The notes beneath the pieces were generated by a model that saw only the letters and a list, made by a program, of their open reading frames with translations, ran no database searches and was not told the DNA's origin. This document shows, piece after piece, positions 48,366-57,433 of a stretch of 64,000 bases of DNA. The stretch spans positions 434,001 through 498,000 of the forward strand of contig NZ_PYWB01000001.1 in assembly GCF_003056345.1 (NCBI RefSeq), in the 5' to 3' direction. Origin of the DNA: Devosia submarina. Its GTDB lineage: Bacteria > Pseudomonadota > Alphaproteobacteria > Rhizobiales > Devosiaceae. How positions within the stretch are numbered: the stretch's first letter is position 1; every line of letters begins with the position of its first letter. The translations under genes were made by a program, and so were the position numbers.

Positions 48366-49772
48366 TTGTCCCGTTTCGCGCAACTTTGGCGAACCTCCAC
48401 GGTCAGGCTGACGGCAACGTTTATCCTGATCTTTTCCCTGTTCGCTATCCTCCTGCTGGCCTTCATCACCTGGCAATCAAGCGTCCAGATTCAGCAGCAG
48501 CAAGCCAAGGACATCGACCGCGAAATTGCCGCCCTGCAGCGCCTCGATGCCACCGGCGGCATTCGCGCCCTGGCCTTTGCCCTCGAGCGTATTTCTCGTG
48601 CCCCAGGCCCGGGGGTCTATTATCTCGGCGACATGACCGGCCAATACCTGCTGGGCAATGTCACCGACATTCCCGCCAATGTCATCCTCGAGCCCGGCAT
48701 CTACGCCTTCGACTATGAGCGCGCCAATCCCCTCACGGATCCCCCACCATCGGCAGGCGCCGACAAGACCGGCTTTGCTGTCGTGCGCTCTGTCGTCCTC
48801 AACAATGGCATGCGCCTCGTGGTGGGGCGCGATGTGGTCGAACGTCGCGGCTTTTCGGCCATCATCGTCCAGAGCTTCCTGCTTGGCGTCATCGGCATCA
48901 TCCTCTTCTCGCTGATTGCCGGCGGCATCACCGCGCGCCGCGTGCTCAAGCGCATCGACACAATCCGCGATACCTCCACCAAGATCATGTCGGGCAATCT
49001 GAGCGAGCGCGTCCCGGTCACCCGGCGCAATGACGAGTTCGACGGCCTTGCCACCAACCTCAACGCCATGCTCGACCGCATCGAGCAATTGCTGCAAGGC
49101 CTCAAGCAAGTCACCGACAACGTCGCCCACGACCTCAAGACACCACTGACGCGCCTGCGCAACCAGGCCGAAGCAGCCCTGCGCCACGGCGCAGACGATG
49201 AAACTCGCCAACAAGCACTCGAAACCACGATTCGCGAAAGCGATCGCCTCATCCAGACCTTCAATGCCCTCCTGATGATCGCCCGAGCGGAAGCCGGCGC
49301 ACCCTCTGGCACCCTGACCGATATCGACGTCAGCGCCGTGGTGGCAGACGTTGCCGAGCTCTACGGTCCCGTCGCCGAAGATGAAGGCATTCTCATCCAG
49401 ACCAGCATCACCGAAGGTGTCCATTTGCGCGCCAATCGCGAACTGATCGGCCAGGCCATGGTCAATCTTTTGGAAAACGCCGTCAAATACGCCAAGCCCC
49501 AGGGCGATGGGGAAGGGCGCGTCACCGTTGGCCTGCGTCGCCATGCCGACCGCGTCCTGATCGAAGTGGCCGACAACGGCCCCGGCATTCCCGAGGAAGA
49601 TCGCAAGCGCGTGCTGGAGCGCTTCGTGCGCCTCGAAAAAAGCCGCTCCGAACCTGGATCCGGCCTCGGCCTCTCCCTGGTCGATGCCGTGACACGCCTC
49701 ATGGGTGGCCAATTCCGGATCGAAGACAATGCGCCAGGCGTACGCGCCGTGATCGACCTGCCGGCCCTCTGA
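48366..49772 (+). CDS. Sensor histidine kinase of the OmpR-type pair
   Basis: The 468-residue protein has two membrane helices (about residues 14-35 and 172-195) around a periplasmic sensor domain, then a HAMP domain. The H-box is VAHDLKTPLTRLRNQA with His255. The kinase core has NLLENAVKYA, VADNGPGIPEEDR and GSGLGLSLVDAV. It should phosphorylate the adjacent regulator. The TTG start at 48366 lies 2 bases after the regulator stop; no ATG fits better. It precedes glnE. Confidence 0.9.
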   Translation: MSRFAQLWRTSTVRLTATFILIFSLFAILLLAFITWQSSVQIQQQQAKDIDREIAALQRLDATGGIRALAFALERISRAPGPGVYYLGDMTGQYLLGNVTDIPANVILEPGIYAFDYERANPLTDPPPSAGADKTGFAVVRSVVLNNGMRLVVGRDVVERRGFSAIIVQSFLLGVIGIILFSLIAGGITARRVLKRIDTIRDTSTKIMSGNLSERVPVTRRNDEFDGLATNLNAMLDRIEQLLQGLKQVTDNVAHDLKTPLTRLRNQAEAALRHGADDETRQQALETTIRESDRLIQTFNALLMIARAEAGAPSGTLTDIDVSAVVADVAELYGPVAEDEGILIQTSITEGVHLRANRELIGQAMVNLLENAVKYAKPQGDGEGRVTVGLRRHADRVLIEVADNGPGIPEEDRKRVLERFVRLEKSRSEPGSGLGLSLVDAVTRLMGGQFRIEDNAPGVRAVIDLPAL

Positions 49773-49812
49773 AATTCTTGCCCGCATCGCTGCGCCGGTT
49801 TATCCCTGATCT

Positions 49813-52695
49813 ATGGCCATAAATCTCCTTGCCTTGCCCGCCGGCGAATGTCCCCGCTTCAACGCGTGGCTGGAGGAATTGCCGCCCGATACACGCGCCT
49901 CCATGGAACGGGTCAGGGCCACCCTCGGCCCGCTGCTCGAATCCGCCCCCTACCTTTTTGACCTCGCCCGCGCCAACAGCGACTGGCTCGCCAAGGCTCT
50001 GGCCGACAGCGCTGACGGCGCCTTCGCCGACATCATTGAAGCAATTGTTGGCGAAGGACAGCGCGCCGAGGACGACGAAAGCCTTTCCGCCACCCTGCGC
50101 ATCGGCAAGGGACGCACCGCCCTTTTGGCCGCCATAGCCGAAACCGGCGGCGCCTGGACCACGGCTCAGTCCACCGCCGCGCTTTCCGACCTTGCCGATG
50201 CAGCCTTGGACGCCGCGCTCAACCTCCTCATGCGCCAGGCCGCAAGGCGTGGCCTGCTGGCCATCCCCGCCGATCAAGCTACAGCCGCCAATTCGGGCCT
50301 CGCCATCTTCGCATTGGGCAAGCATGGCGGTCAGGAGCTTAACTACTCCTCCGACATCGACATCGTCGCCTTCTATGATCCCACCAAGGGCGTCCTGGCC
50401 GATCCTTCCGAAGCCACCAAGATCTATTCCCGCATTATCCAGAAGCTCGTCGGCCTCATGGAAGATCGCCGCGTGCACGGCTATGTCTTTCGCACCGATC
50501 TGCGCCTGCGCCCCGATCCTGGTTCCACCCCCGTCGCCATCTCCTTTGACGCCGCGCTCGCCTATTACGAAGCGCGCGGCCAGAACTGGGAGCGCGCCGC
50601 CTGGATCAAGGCGCGTCCCTGCGCCGGGGACATTGCGGTGGGCCAAGCGTTCCTTAAGGAACTTGCCCCCTATATCTGGCGCAAGCACCTCGATTTCGCG
50701 ACCATCGCCGATATCCAGGCGATGAAGCGCCAGATCAACATCGCCAAAAAGGTGGGCGACATCCGGGTCGAGGGCCATAACGTCAAGCTCGGCCGCGGCG
50801 GCATTCGCGAGATCGAATTCTTCACCCAGACCCAGCAGCTGATCGCTGGCGGCCGCGACAAATCCTTGCGCGTCAAGCCAACCGCCCACGCCCTTGCAGC
50901 CCTCGCCGATGCCAATTGGATCACCCCCAAGGCCGCAACCGAACTCACCCAAACCTATTGGTATCTGCGCGCCGTTGAAAACCGGCTCCAGATGCTGCGC
51001 GACGAGCAGACCCATGTCATGCCCGCCACTCCCCAGGACGTGCAGGTAATCGGCCGCCTCATGGGCGAGCCGGACCTGCGCGCCTTCGAAATGGCTTATC
51101 GTGCCGCGCTGGAGCGGGTCGCGGACTATTATGCCGAGCTCTTCACCGAGGGCGAAACCCTGGGGAGCGGGGAAGGCAATCTCGTTTTCACCGGCAGCGA
51201 CGATGATCCCGGAACCGTCGAAACCCTGACCAGTCTGGGTTTTGCCGACGCCCACAAGGCCATCGAAACCATCCGCCGCTGGCACTATGGCAGCTACCCC
51301 GCCACCCGTGCCTCCGCCGCCCGCGCCCATCTCACCGAACTTCTGCCTGCGCTCCTTTCCACCTTTGGCACCACCGGCAATGCCGACATCGCCCTCGCCA
51401 AGTTCGACGATTTCCTGCGTCGCCTGCCCACCGGCGTGCAGCTCTTTGCGCTTCTACGCGCCCATACGAGCCTGCGCACACTCCTGGTACAGCTCATGGC
51501 CTCGGCGCCACGCATGTCGGAAGCCGTGATCCACCGCGCCCATGTCATGGACGCGCTGATCGACCCCGCTTTTGCCGACGACGTCACCCGGCGCGACGTG
51601 CTGATCGCAAAGGTCGATGCGTTCCTTGCCGAAGCGCGCTCCTATGAGGAGATCATCGATCGCGCTCGCATCATCGGTCAGGAACAAAAATTCCTCATCG
51701 CCGCGGGGCTCCTTTCGGGCACCGTGAGCGGCACTGGAGCCGGGGAGCAGTTCACCGCTCTGGCCGAAACCCTGCTCAATCGCCTCTTTGAAAGTGTACG
51801 AAGGGAATTCGAGCGCCGCCACGGCAAGATTGAAGGCGGCAGGGTGGGCCTCCTTGCCTTCGGCAAGATGGCCAGCCGCGAAATGACGGCCACGTCCGAT
51901 CTCGATTTCATCCTTCTCTACGACGCGCCCGACACCGAGTCGGACGGGCCTAAATCCCTCAGCACCTCCCATTACTACGCCCGCCTGACCCAGCGCCTCG
52001 TCGCCGCGATCAGCGCTCCCACGGCCGAAGGCGTTCTATACGAAGCTGACATGCGCCTGCGCCCCTCGGGCAATGCCGGCCCTCTCGCCACCAGCATTAC
52101 GGGCTTTCGCGCCTACCACCGCGACAATGCCTGGACCTGGGAGCACCTCGCCCTCAGCCGCGCCCGCGTCATTGCCGCCGACGGCGATTTCGGCTTCGAG
52201 ATCGACGGGGCAATCAGCGAAATCATGTCCCGCCCGCGCAACCGCGCCAACACCATCGCCGATGTGGTCGACATGCGCGCCCGTATCGCCCGCCACCGCA
52301 AGCCCTGCCACCGCTTCGATCTCAAGCTTGCTGATGGCGGCCTCATGGATCTCGAATTTATTGCCCAATCGGCCCAGCTGGTTGCCGGCGCACAGATCGG
52401 GCTACCTCAGGCGCTGACCGCCCGCGTCCTCTCCCGTCTTGCCGCGCTCGATCTCGTGCCCGATGGCCAGCGCCTCGCGCAAATCCACGATCTTTATTCC
52501 ATGGTGCTGCAGGTCATGAGTTCAGCGCTGGTTCACCCCTTCAAGCAGGAAGCCTGGTCGGACGCATTCAAGGATCTCTTGGCCGGGCTCACGCACTACC
52601 CCGACTTCACCAGGCTTGAACTCGACATTTCGGAGGTGCAGGCCGAAGTCAGCAAGGCCGCAAGCGACTGGTACGGCAAGGCTGCCGCCCTCTAG
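49813..52695 (+). CDS. glnE: Glutamine synthetase adenylyltransferase/deadenylase GlnE
   Basis: The 960-residue protein has the two nucleotidyltransferase domains of GlnE. The N-terminal deadenylase domain has FALGKHGGQELNYSSDIDIV, and the C-terminal adenylylase domain has LAFGKMASREMTATSDLDFI. Each has the GS-type motif with paired aspartates. GlnE adds AMP to or removes it from glutamine synthetase in response to PII and glutamine, linking nitrogen status to its activity. It is transcribed with the two-component genes. It is convergent with the PAS kinase gene. Confidence 0.95.
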   Translation: MAINLLALPAGECPRFNAWLEELPPDTRASMERVRATLGPLLESAPYLFDLARANSDWLAKALADSADGAFADIIEAIVGEGQRAEDDESLSATLRIGKGRTALLAAIAETGGAWTTAQSTAALSDLADAALDAALNLLMRQAARRGLLAIPADQATAANSGLAIFALGKHGGQELNYSSDIDIVAFYDPTKGVLADPSEATKIYSRIIQKLVGLMEDRRVHGYVFRTDLRLRPDPGSTPVAISFDAALAYYEARGQNWERAAWIKARPCAGDIAVGQAFLKELAPYIWRKHLDFATIADIQAMKRQINIAKKVGDIRVEGHNVKLGRGGIREIEFFTQTQQLIAGGRDKSLRVKPTAHALAALADANWITPKAATELTQTYWYLRAVENRLQMLRDEQTHVMPATPQDVQVIGRLMGEPDLRAFEMAYRAALERVADYYAELFTEGETLGSGEGNLVFTGSDDDPGTVETLTSLGFADAHKAIETIRRWHYGSYPATRASAARAHLTELLPALLSTFGTTGNADIALAKFDDFLRRLPTGVQLFALLRAHTSLRTLLVQLMASAPRMSEAVIHRAHVMDALIDPAFADDVTRRDVLIAKVDAFLAEARSYEEIIDRARIIGQEQKFLIAAGLLSGTVSGTGAGEQFTALAETLLNRLFESVRREFERRHGKIEGGRVGLLAFGKMASREMTATSDLDFILLYDAPDTESDGPKSLSTSHYYARLTQRLVAAISAPTAEGVLYEADMRLRPSGNAGPLATSITGFRAYHRDNAWTWEHLALSRARVIAADGDFGFEIDGAISEIMSRPRNRANTIADVVDMRARIARHRKPCHRFDLKLADGGLMDLEFIAQSAQLVAGAQIGLPQALTARVLSRLAALDLVPDGQRLAQIHDLYSMVLQVMSSALVHPFKQEAWSDAFKDLLAGLTHYPDFTRLELDISEVQAEVSKAASDWYGKAAAL

Positions 52696-52697
52696 TT

Positions 52698-54332
52698 TTA
52701 TTCCGCCGCCTGCAAATGCTGCTCGGCATGCAGAGGCAAGGAAAACGCCACCGTCGTGCCCAGCGACGGGCTTGAATCGATTGCCATATGCCCGCCCGTC
52801 AGCTCGGCGATGGCGCGGGAGATCGAAATACCCAGCCCTGGGCCGACCCCGTCCCGGGTAAAGGTCGCATCGCCCAGGGCAAAGGGCTGCGAGAGGCTTG
52901 CAAGCCGCTCCTCGTCCATGCCGATGCCGGTATCGGTCACCTCGATTACCACGCCATCGCGCGCCGCAAACCCGGCCAGCGTGATGCGCCCGCCCTTCTT
53001 GGTGAACCGCAGCGAATTTTCCACCACATTGCTCAGCATGCGCGTCAGCCCAAGCCGGTCGCCGCACACAATGGCGCCACAGCTTTCGCCCAGCTGGAAG
53101 GTGATCCCGGCGCGCTCCGCCTGCGCCCGAAACCGCTGCACGACGCTGGCCATCACCTGGTCAACCGCCACCGGATCGCTGCGCAAGGCTTTCTGTCCGC
53201 TATCGAGTTCGGCAAGGTCCAGGATCGCGGCAAACGACGCCAGCAGATGCTCGCCCGAAGCCTTGATCGACTGCACATATTCGGCATAGCGCGGATCGCC
53301 AAGCGGCCCATAGGTCTGGTGCCGCATCAACTCGGCAAAGCCGATGATGTGGTTGAGCGGGGTGCGAATGTCGTGGCTCAAATGGGCAAGGAAGTTGGTT
53401 TTAGAACGGCTTGCCGCTTCCGCCTTGAGCTTTTCTTCATGATAGCGCCGCGCCAGCAGCCGCTGCTCTTCGCGAATGGCGTTAAGCAGCATGTCGGTTT
53501 TCTTGCGCTCGGTCACATCGCTGATCAGCGTCATGAACCCGCCATCCTCGAGCGGGCGCTCGTCGATCAAAAGGCACGAGCCATCCTCGCGATGCAGTTC
53601 CAGCAGGCGGTTCTTGTCGTCGTCATTGATCAGCTTCATATAGCCGCCAACGATCAGCCCCTTGACCACATCATGGTAGGTCACCGGCCGATTGCCCAGA
53701 TTGAGCCGCTCCCGATACTGGTCATTGCACACCACCAGCTCGCCCGAACGCGTCCAGCATGCAACGCCCAGGGGTATGGCTGAGGCGAGCGTGCGATAGC
53801 TGTGCCTTTGCTGAAAATCGGGCATGCCGCCCTTGCGTGGCCGGCAGGTGAGAAGCGTAAGGAGCCCCGCTATGGCAAAGGCCATGCCGCTGCGCTGGGC
53901 TATGCCGATCCAGCTTGGATTTTCGAGCGATGCGGTTTCCCGCCGTGCCGCGACCAGCGGGCTCACAAGGCTCGCAGCCCCCAGCATTCCCCCTTCGCCC
54001 AGCAGCAGGCTGGCTTGCTTCACGGCTGCAAAGCGCATGGTCGCAAGATCGGAACTGACCGGATCAGTGGCGGGGGCAGGGGATGCAATTTTGGTGCGGG
54101 CAGCGCCGTTGGCATTCTGCTGCACAACCGAAGCGATGTCATAAAGGGTGAAAAGTGCGGCTGCGAGGAGTGCAGTGAGCCCGACTGCAGCGGTAACGGG
54201 AGAAAGATGGTGCCGGAAAAAGGATGAGCGGTGTGCTGGCGCTTGTGTTGCCTTGCTGCGCCCCCCTGGGAGGGCGTTTTTGCCCGCACCGAATCCGTCG
54301 GCGCCGGCGCCGGATGACTCCGCCGACCGCAT
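52698..54332 (-). CDS. PAS-domain sensor histidine kinase
   Basis: With ATG 54332 the protein has 544 residues. It has two membrane helices (about 47-67 and 143-162), a PAS domain at about 174-277, and a kinase core with His320 in LAHLSHDIRTPLNHIIGFAELM. The N-box is NVVENSLRF, and GVGPGLGISISRAI is the G2 box. The start has GGAG 7 bases upstream; a GTG at 54425 would add 31 residues. It resembles the PleC/PdhS-like kinases, but the partner cannot be named. A promoter should lie between it and pepN. Confidence 0.85.
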   Translation of the reverse strand: MRSAESSGAGADGFGAGKNALPGGRSKATQAPAHRSSFFRHHLSPVTAAVGLTALLAAALFTLYDIASVVQQNANGAARTKIASPAPATDPVSSDLATMRFAAVKQASLLLGEGGMLGAASLVSPLVAARRETASLENPSWIGIAQRSGMAFAIAGLLTLLTCRPRKGGMPDFQQRHSYRTLASAIPLGVACWTRSGELVVCNDQYRERLNLGNRPVTYHDVVKGLIVGGYMKLINDDDKNRLLELHREDGSCLLIDERPLEDGGFMTLISDVTERKKTDMLLNAIREEQRLLARRYHEEKLKAEAASRSKTNFLAHLSHDIRTPLNHIIGFAELMRHQTYGPLGDPRYAEYVQSIKASGEHLLASFAAILDLAELDSGQKALRSDPVAVDQVMASVVQRFRAQAERAGITFQLGESCGAIVCGDRLGLTRMLSNVVENSLRFTKKGGRITLAGFAARDGVVIEVTDTGIGMDEERLASLSQPFALGDATFTRDGVGPGLGISISRAIAELTGGHMAIDSSPSLGTTVAFSLPLHAEQHLQAAE

Positions 54333-54507
54333 GAATTTCTCCGTCGATTTAGGGGTCGTCGCCCCGACCGCTTTGCTTATGGGCAACAATGAATCAGGCG
54401 TGACTCTGTGTCCAGACCCTCGCACCGCCGATGGGCTGCGCGAGGGGGGAAAGCCGAGTCGCCTGAGTCACTTAGATGGGGAGAAAAAATCTTTCAGCTT
54501 TTCCCCA

Positions 54508-57153
54508 TTATTCTGCAAGCATGCGGGAAAGAATGTCCCCCGTATTGCGGCTCAGAGTGCCCGCGGACTGTAGTTCCGACAGCACGATTTTCGCAGTTTC
54601 CCGGCGGTTTTTCTCCAGCATCGGCCACACGCGGAAACCGGTCAGGATGCGCGCTGCAACCTGTGGATTAATCGGGTCGATATCCCTCACGAAATCCACC
54701 ACGAACCGGAACCCGGCCCCATCAAGCCGCGCAAACTGCGTCGGATTGCTCATGGCAAAGGTACCCACAAGCGAGCGCAGCCGGTTCGGATTGGTTTTGG
54801 GGAAATCCGGTTCTGCCAAGATATGGCGGATGCGTTCGATTACCTCATCGCGCGGCACGCTCGCGGTCACCGCAAGCCATTTGTCCAGCACCAGCGGATT
54901 GCCCCCAAACCGCTGGCGGAAGTCTTCCAGCAGCCTTGGTGCAGCCTCGGTCCAGGCGCCGGCGCTGGCGGCAAGCGCTGCCAGGCGATCGGTCATATTG
55001 CCCGCATTGGCATATTGTTGCTCCGCCAACTCGGCAGCACCTGGAGCCTTGCTGGCCACAAGGAGCGCAAGGAGCCTGTTGCGCAAGGCGCGCCGCCCAT
55101 TGCTTCTGGCATCGGCGGAATAGGCTTCCCCGCTCGCAAGCCCCTCATAGGCCGCAAGGAGCCGCCCGGCGAGCGGCCCAAACACCGCCTCGATCAGTGA
55201 TTCGCGCACCTCGTGAATACTCGCCGGGTCAACATCCTGACCCAGACTGCGCGCGATCTGAGACTCCGCCGGCAGCGTCAGCGCCAAGGCCTGGAACGCA
55301 TCATCGAGCCCCGGGCTCGCCAGCGTCTCGGCAAAGGCATCGCCCAGCGCACGCGCCGCTTCATCGCTCCAGCGATGGCCGCCCAGTGCTTCCAGCGCCA
55401 GATTCATGCCGACATCCTGCAGCGACTGCCAGCGATTAAACGGATCGCTGTCGTGCCGCGCCAGAAACAGCCGGTCCTCCATGCCCAGCTCCGTATCGAG
55501 ATGCACTGGCGCCGAAAACTCGCGCAGCAGCGAGGGCACGGGCTTGTTGGCGACGCCGGTAAAAACAATCTCCGCTTCGGCGCTGTGGAGCACGATCATG
55601 TTGTCGCGCACTTCGGCGCCACTCACCCCGCTCCAGCTCACGGGGCTCCCATTGGGCCCCAGCAGGTCGAACTTGATGGGCAGCACCAGCGGCTTCTTGT
55701 CGGGCTGCCCCGGCGTTGGCTTGGTTTCCTGCGAAAGCTTGAGCTGATAGGTCTGGCTCTGCGCATCATAGCTGTCGCGCACCGTCAGGCGCGGCGTTCC
55801 CGCCTGCAGGTACCAAATCTTGAACTGCTCGAGGTCCACGCCATTGGCCTCGGCGAACACCTGAAGAAACGCCTCGATAGTCGTGGCTTCCCCGTCATGC
55901 CGCTCGAAGTAAAGGTCCATCCCCTTGCGAAACCCGGCTTCGCCCAGAAGCGTCGCAAGCATGCGCACGATCTCGGCGCCTTTTTCGTAGACTGTCGCCG
56001 TATAGAAATTGTTGATCTCGCGATACTGATCCGGCCTTGGAGGGTGCGCCAGCGGCCCACCATCCTCGGGGAATTGCGCCCCGCGCAGCGTCACTACGTC
56101 CGAAATGCGCTTCACCGCTCTGGAGCGCTCGTCCGAGGTGAATTCCTGGTCGCGATAAACCGTCAGCCCTTCCTTGAGGCACAGCTGGAACCAGTCCCGG
56201 CAAGTGATTCTGTTGCCTGTCCAATTGTGAAAGTATTCGTGCGCAATGACCCGCTCGATACCCTCGTAATCCGCGTCCGTGGCGGTTTCAGGCTGCGCAA
56301 ACACCAGCTTGTCGTTGAAGATGTTGAGCCCCTTGTTCTCCATCGCGCCGAAGTTGAAATCGCTCACGGCCACGATGTTGAAAATGTCGAGGTCATATTC
56401 GCGCCCGAAGCGCTTTTCGTCCCACGCCATGGAGCGCTTGAGGCTGTCCATGGCCCAAAGGCACTGCTCTTCCTTGCCATGGGTGCAATAAATAGCGAGC
56501 GCCACCTCGCGCCCCGACATGGTGGTAAAGCTGCCGGTGATGGAGCCCAGATCCCCCGCCACCAGCGCAAAGAGGTAGGCGGGCTTGGGAAAAGGATCCT
56601 CCCAAACGGCAAAATGCTTGCCGTCCCCGGCATCGCCTTGCTCCACCAGATTGCCATTGGACAGCAGCACGGGCGCCAGCTCGCGTGGCGCCGTCATGCG
56701 CACGGTGAACACGGCCAGATTGTCCGGCCGATCGAGGTAATAGGTGATGCGCCGGAAGCCCTCCGGCTCGCACTGCGTGCACCATGTGCCACCCGAGCGG
56801 TAGAGCCCCATCAGTCGCGTATTGTTCTCTGGCCGCAGCGTGACTTCGGTTTCAAGGATAAACCGGCGCAGCGGCGGCTCGTTGATCACAAGCGAATTGC
56901 CGTCCGCGAGATAAGCCGACAGCATCAGCGGCGCCCCATCGATCGCAATCGAGCCCAGCGCCAACTCATCCCCATCCCCATCCAGCACCAGCGGCGTTCC
57001 CGGCTCTGTCCCTTCGCGCGGCTCCACGGTCAGCAGGGCCCGCACCCGCGTGGTCTCGGCACCGATGGCAAAATCCAGATCGACATGGCTGATCCGGTAA
57101 GGGCTGGGCGCGTAATCCTTGAGATAAATCGTGTGTTCTGTTTCGGTGCGCAT
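54508..57153 (-). CDS. pepN: Aminopeptidase N
   Basis: The 881-residue protein is a M1-family zinc aminopeptidase. It has the exopeptidase motif GAMENKGLN and the zinc motif HEYFH, starting at His305, followed by Glu in LKEGLTVYRDQEF. It removes N-terminal residues from peptides in the cytoplasm. The start ATG 57153 begins MRTETEHTIYLKDY, the typical PepN N-terminus; an in-frame start 30 codons upstream lacks similarity. It is divergent from the ABC genes, with a gap of about 280 bases where I see no other gene. Confidence 0.94.
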   Translation of the reverse strand: MRTETEHTIYLKDYAPSPYRISHVDLDFAIGAETTRVRALLTVEPREGTEPGTPLVLDGDGDELALGSIAIDGAPLMLSAYLADGNSLVINEPPLRRFILETEVTLRPENNTRLMGLYRSGGTWCTQCEPEGFRRITYYLDRPDNLAVFTVRMTAPRELAPVLLSNGNLVEQGDAGDGKHFAVWEDPFPKPAYLFALVAGDLGSITGSFTTMSGREVALAIYCTHGKEEQCLWAMDSLKRSMAWDEKRFGREYDLDIFNIVAVSDFNFGAMENKGLNIFNDKLVFAQPETATDADYEGIERVIAHEYFHNWTGNRITCRDWFQLCLKEGLTVYRDQEFTSDERSRAVKRISDVVTLRGAQFPEDGGPLAHPPRPDQYREINNFYTATVYEKGAEIVRMLATLLGEAGFRKGMDLYFERHDGEATTIEAFLQVFAEANGVDLEQFKIWYLQAGTPRLTVRDSYDAQSQTYQLKLSQETKPTPGQPDKKPLVLPIKFDLLGPNGSPVSWSGVSGAEVRDNMIVLHSAEAEIVFTGVANKPVPSLLREFSAPVHLDTELGMEDRLFLARHDSDPFNRWQSLQDVGMNLALEALGGHRWSDEAARALGDAFAETLASPGLDDAFQALALTLPAESQIARSLGQDVDPASIHEVRESLIEAVFGPLAGRLLAAYEGLASGEAYSADARSNGRRALRNRLLALLVASKAPGAAELAEQQYANAGNMTDRLAALAASAGAWTEAAPRLLEDFRQRFGGNPLVLDKWLAVTASVPRDEVIERIRHILAEPDFPKTNPNRLRSLVGTFAMSNPTQFARLDGAGFRFVVDFVRDIDPINPQVAARILTGFRVWPMLEKNRRETAKIVLSELQSAGTLSRNTGDILSRMLAE

Positions 57154-57433
57154 GCTGATGTCCGCATTGATGTGTGGCCCAGCTGCAACAGCAGTCTCGG
57201 CGCTTTTGTGTATTCTGGCCGGCCTGCGACCATCTGGCTCCATCTTCTATCCGCTTGGGAGGATGAAGGGGAGGGGGCTTTCTTGAGTCGGGGCGTGTGT
57301 CTCCTCTGCGTCGTATTGCTGGCGTACCGAGCGCGATATCCAATTTCCGGCCGGCTTCGTGTCCGTCCTGCTGCTCCTGACAATTTGTGTCACGGGAGCG
57401 CGCGACAGGACATCAAGGCGGTCCGGCCCTTTT

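Noticed and set aside
49699..51330. A 543-codon frame on the minus strand opposite glnE
   Set aside because: It is glycine-rich antisense of a clear GlnE gene, without motif or ribosome binding site.
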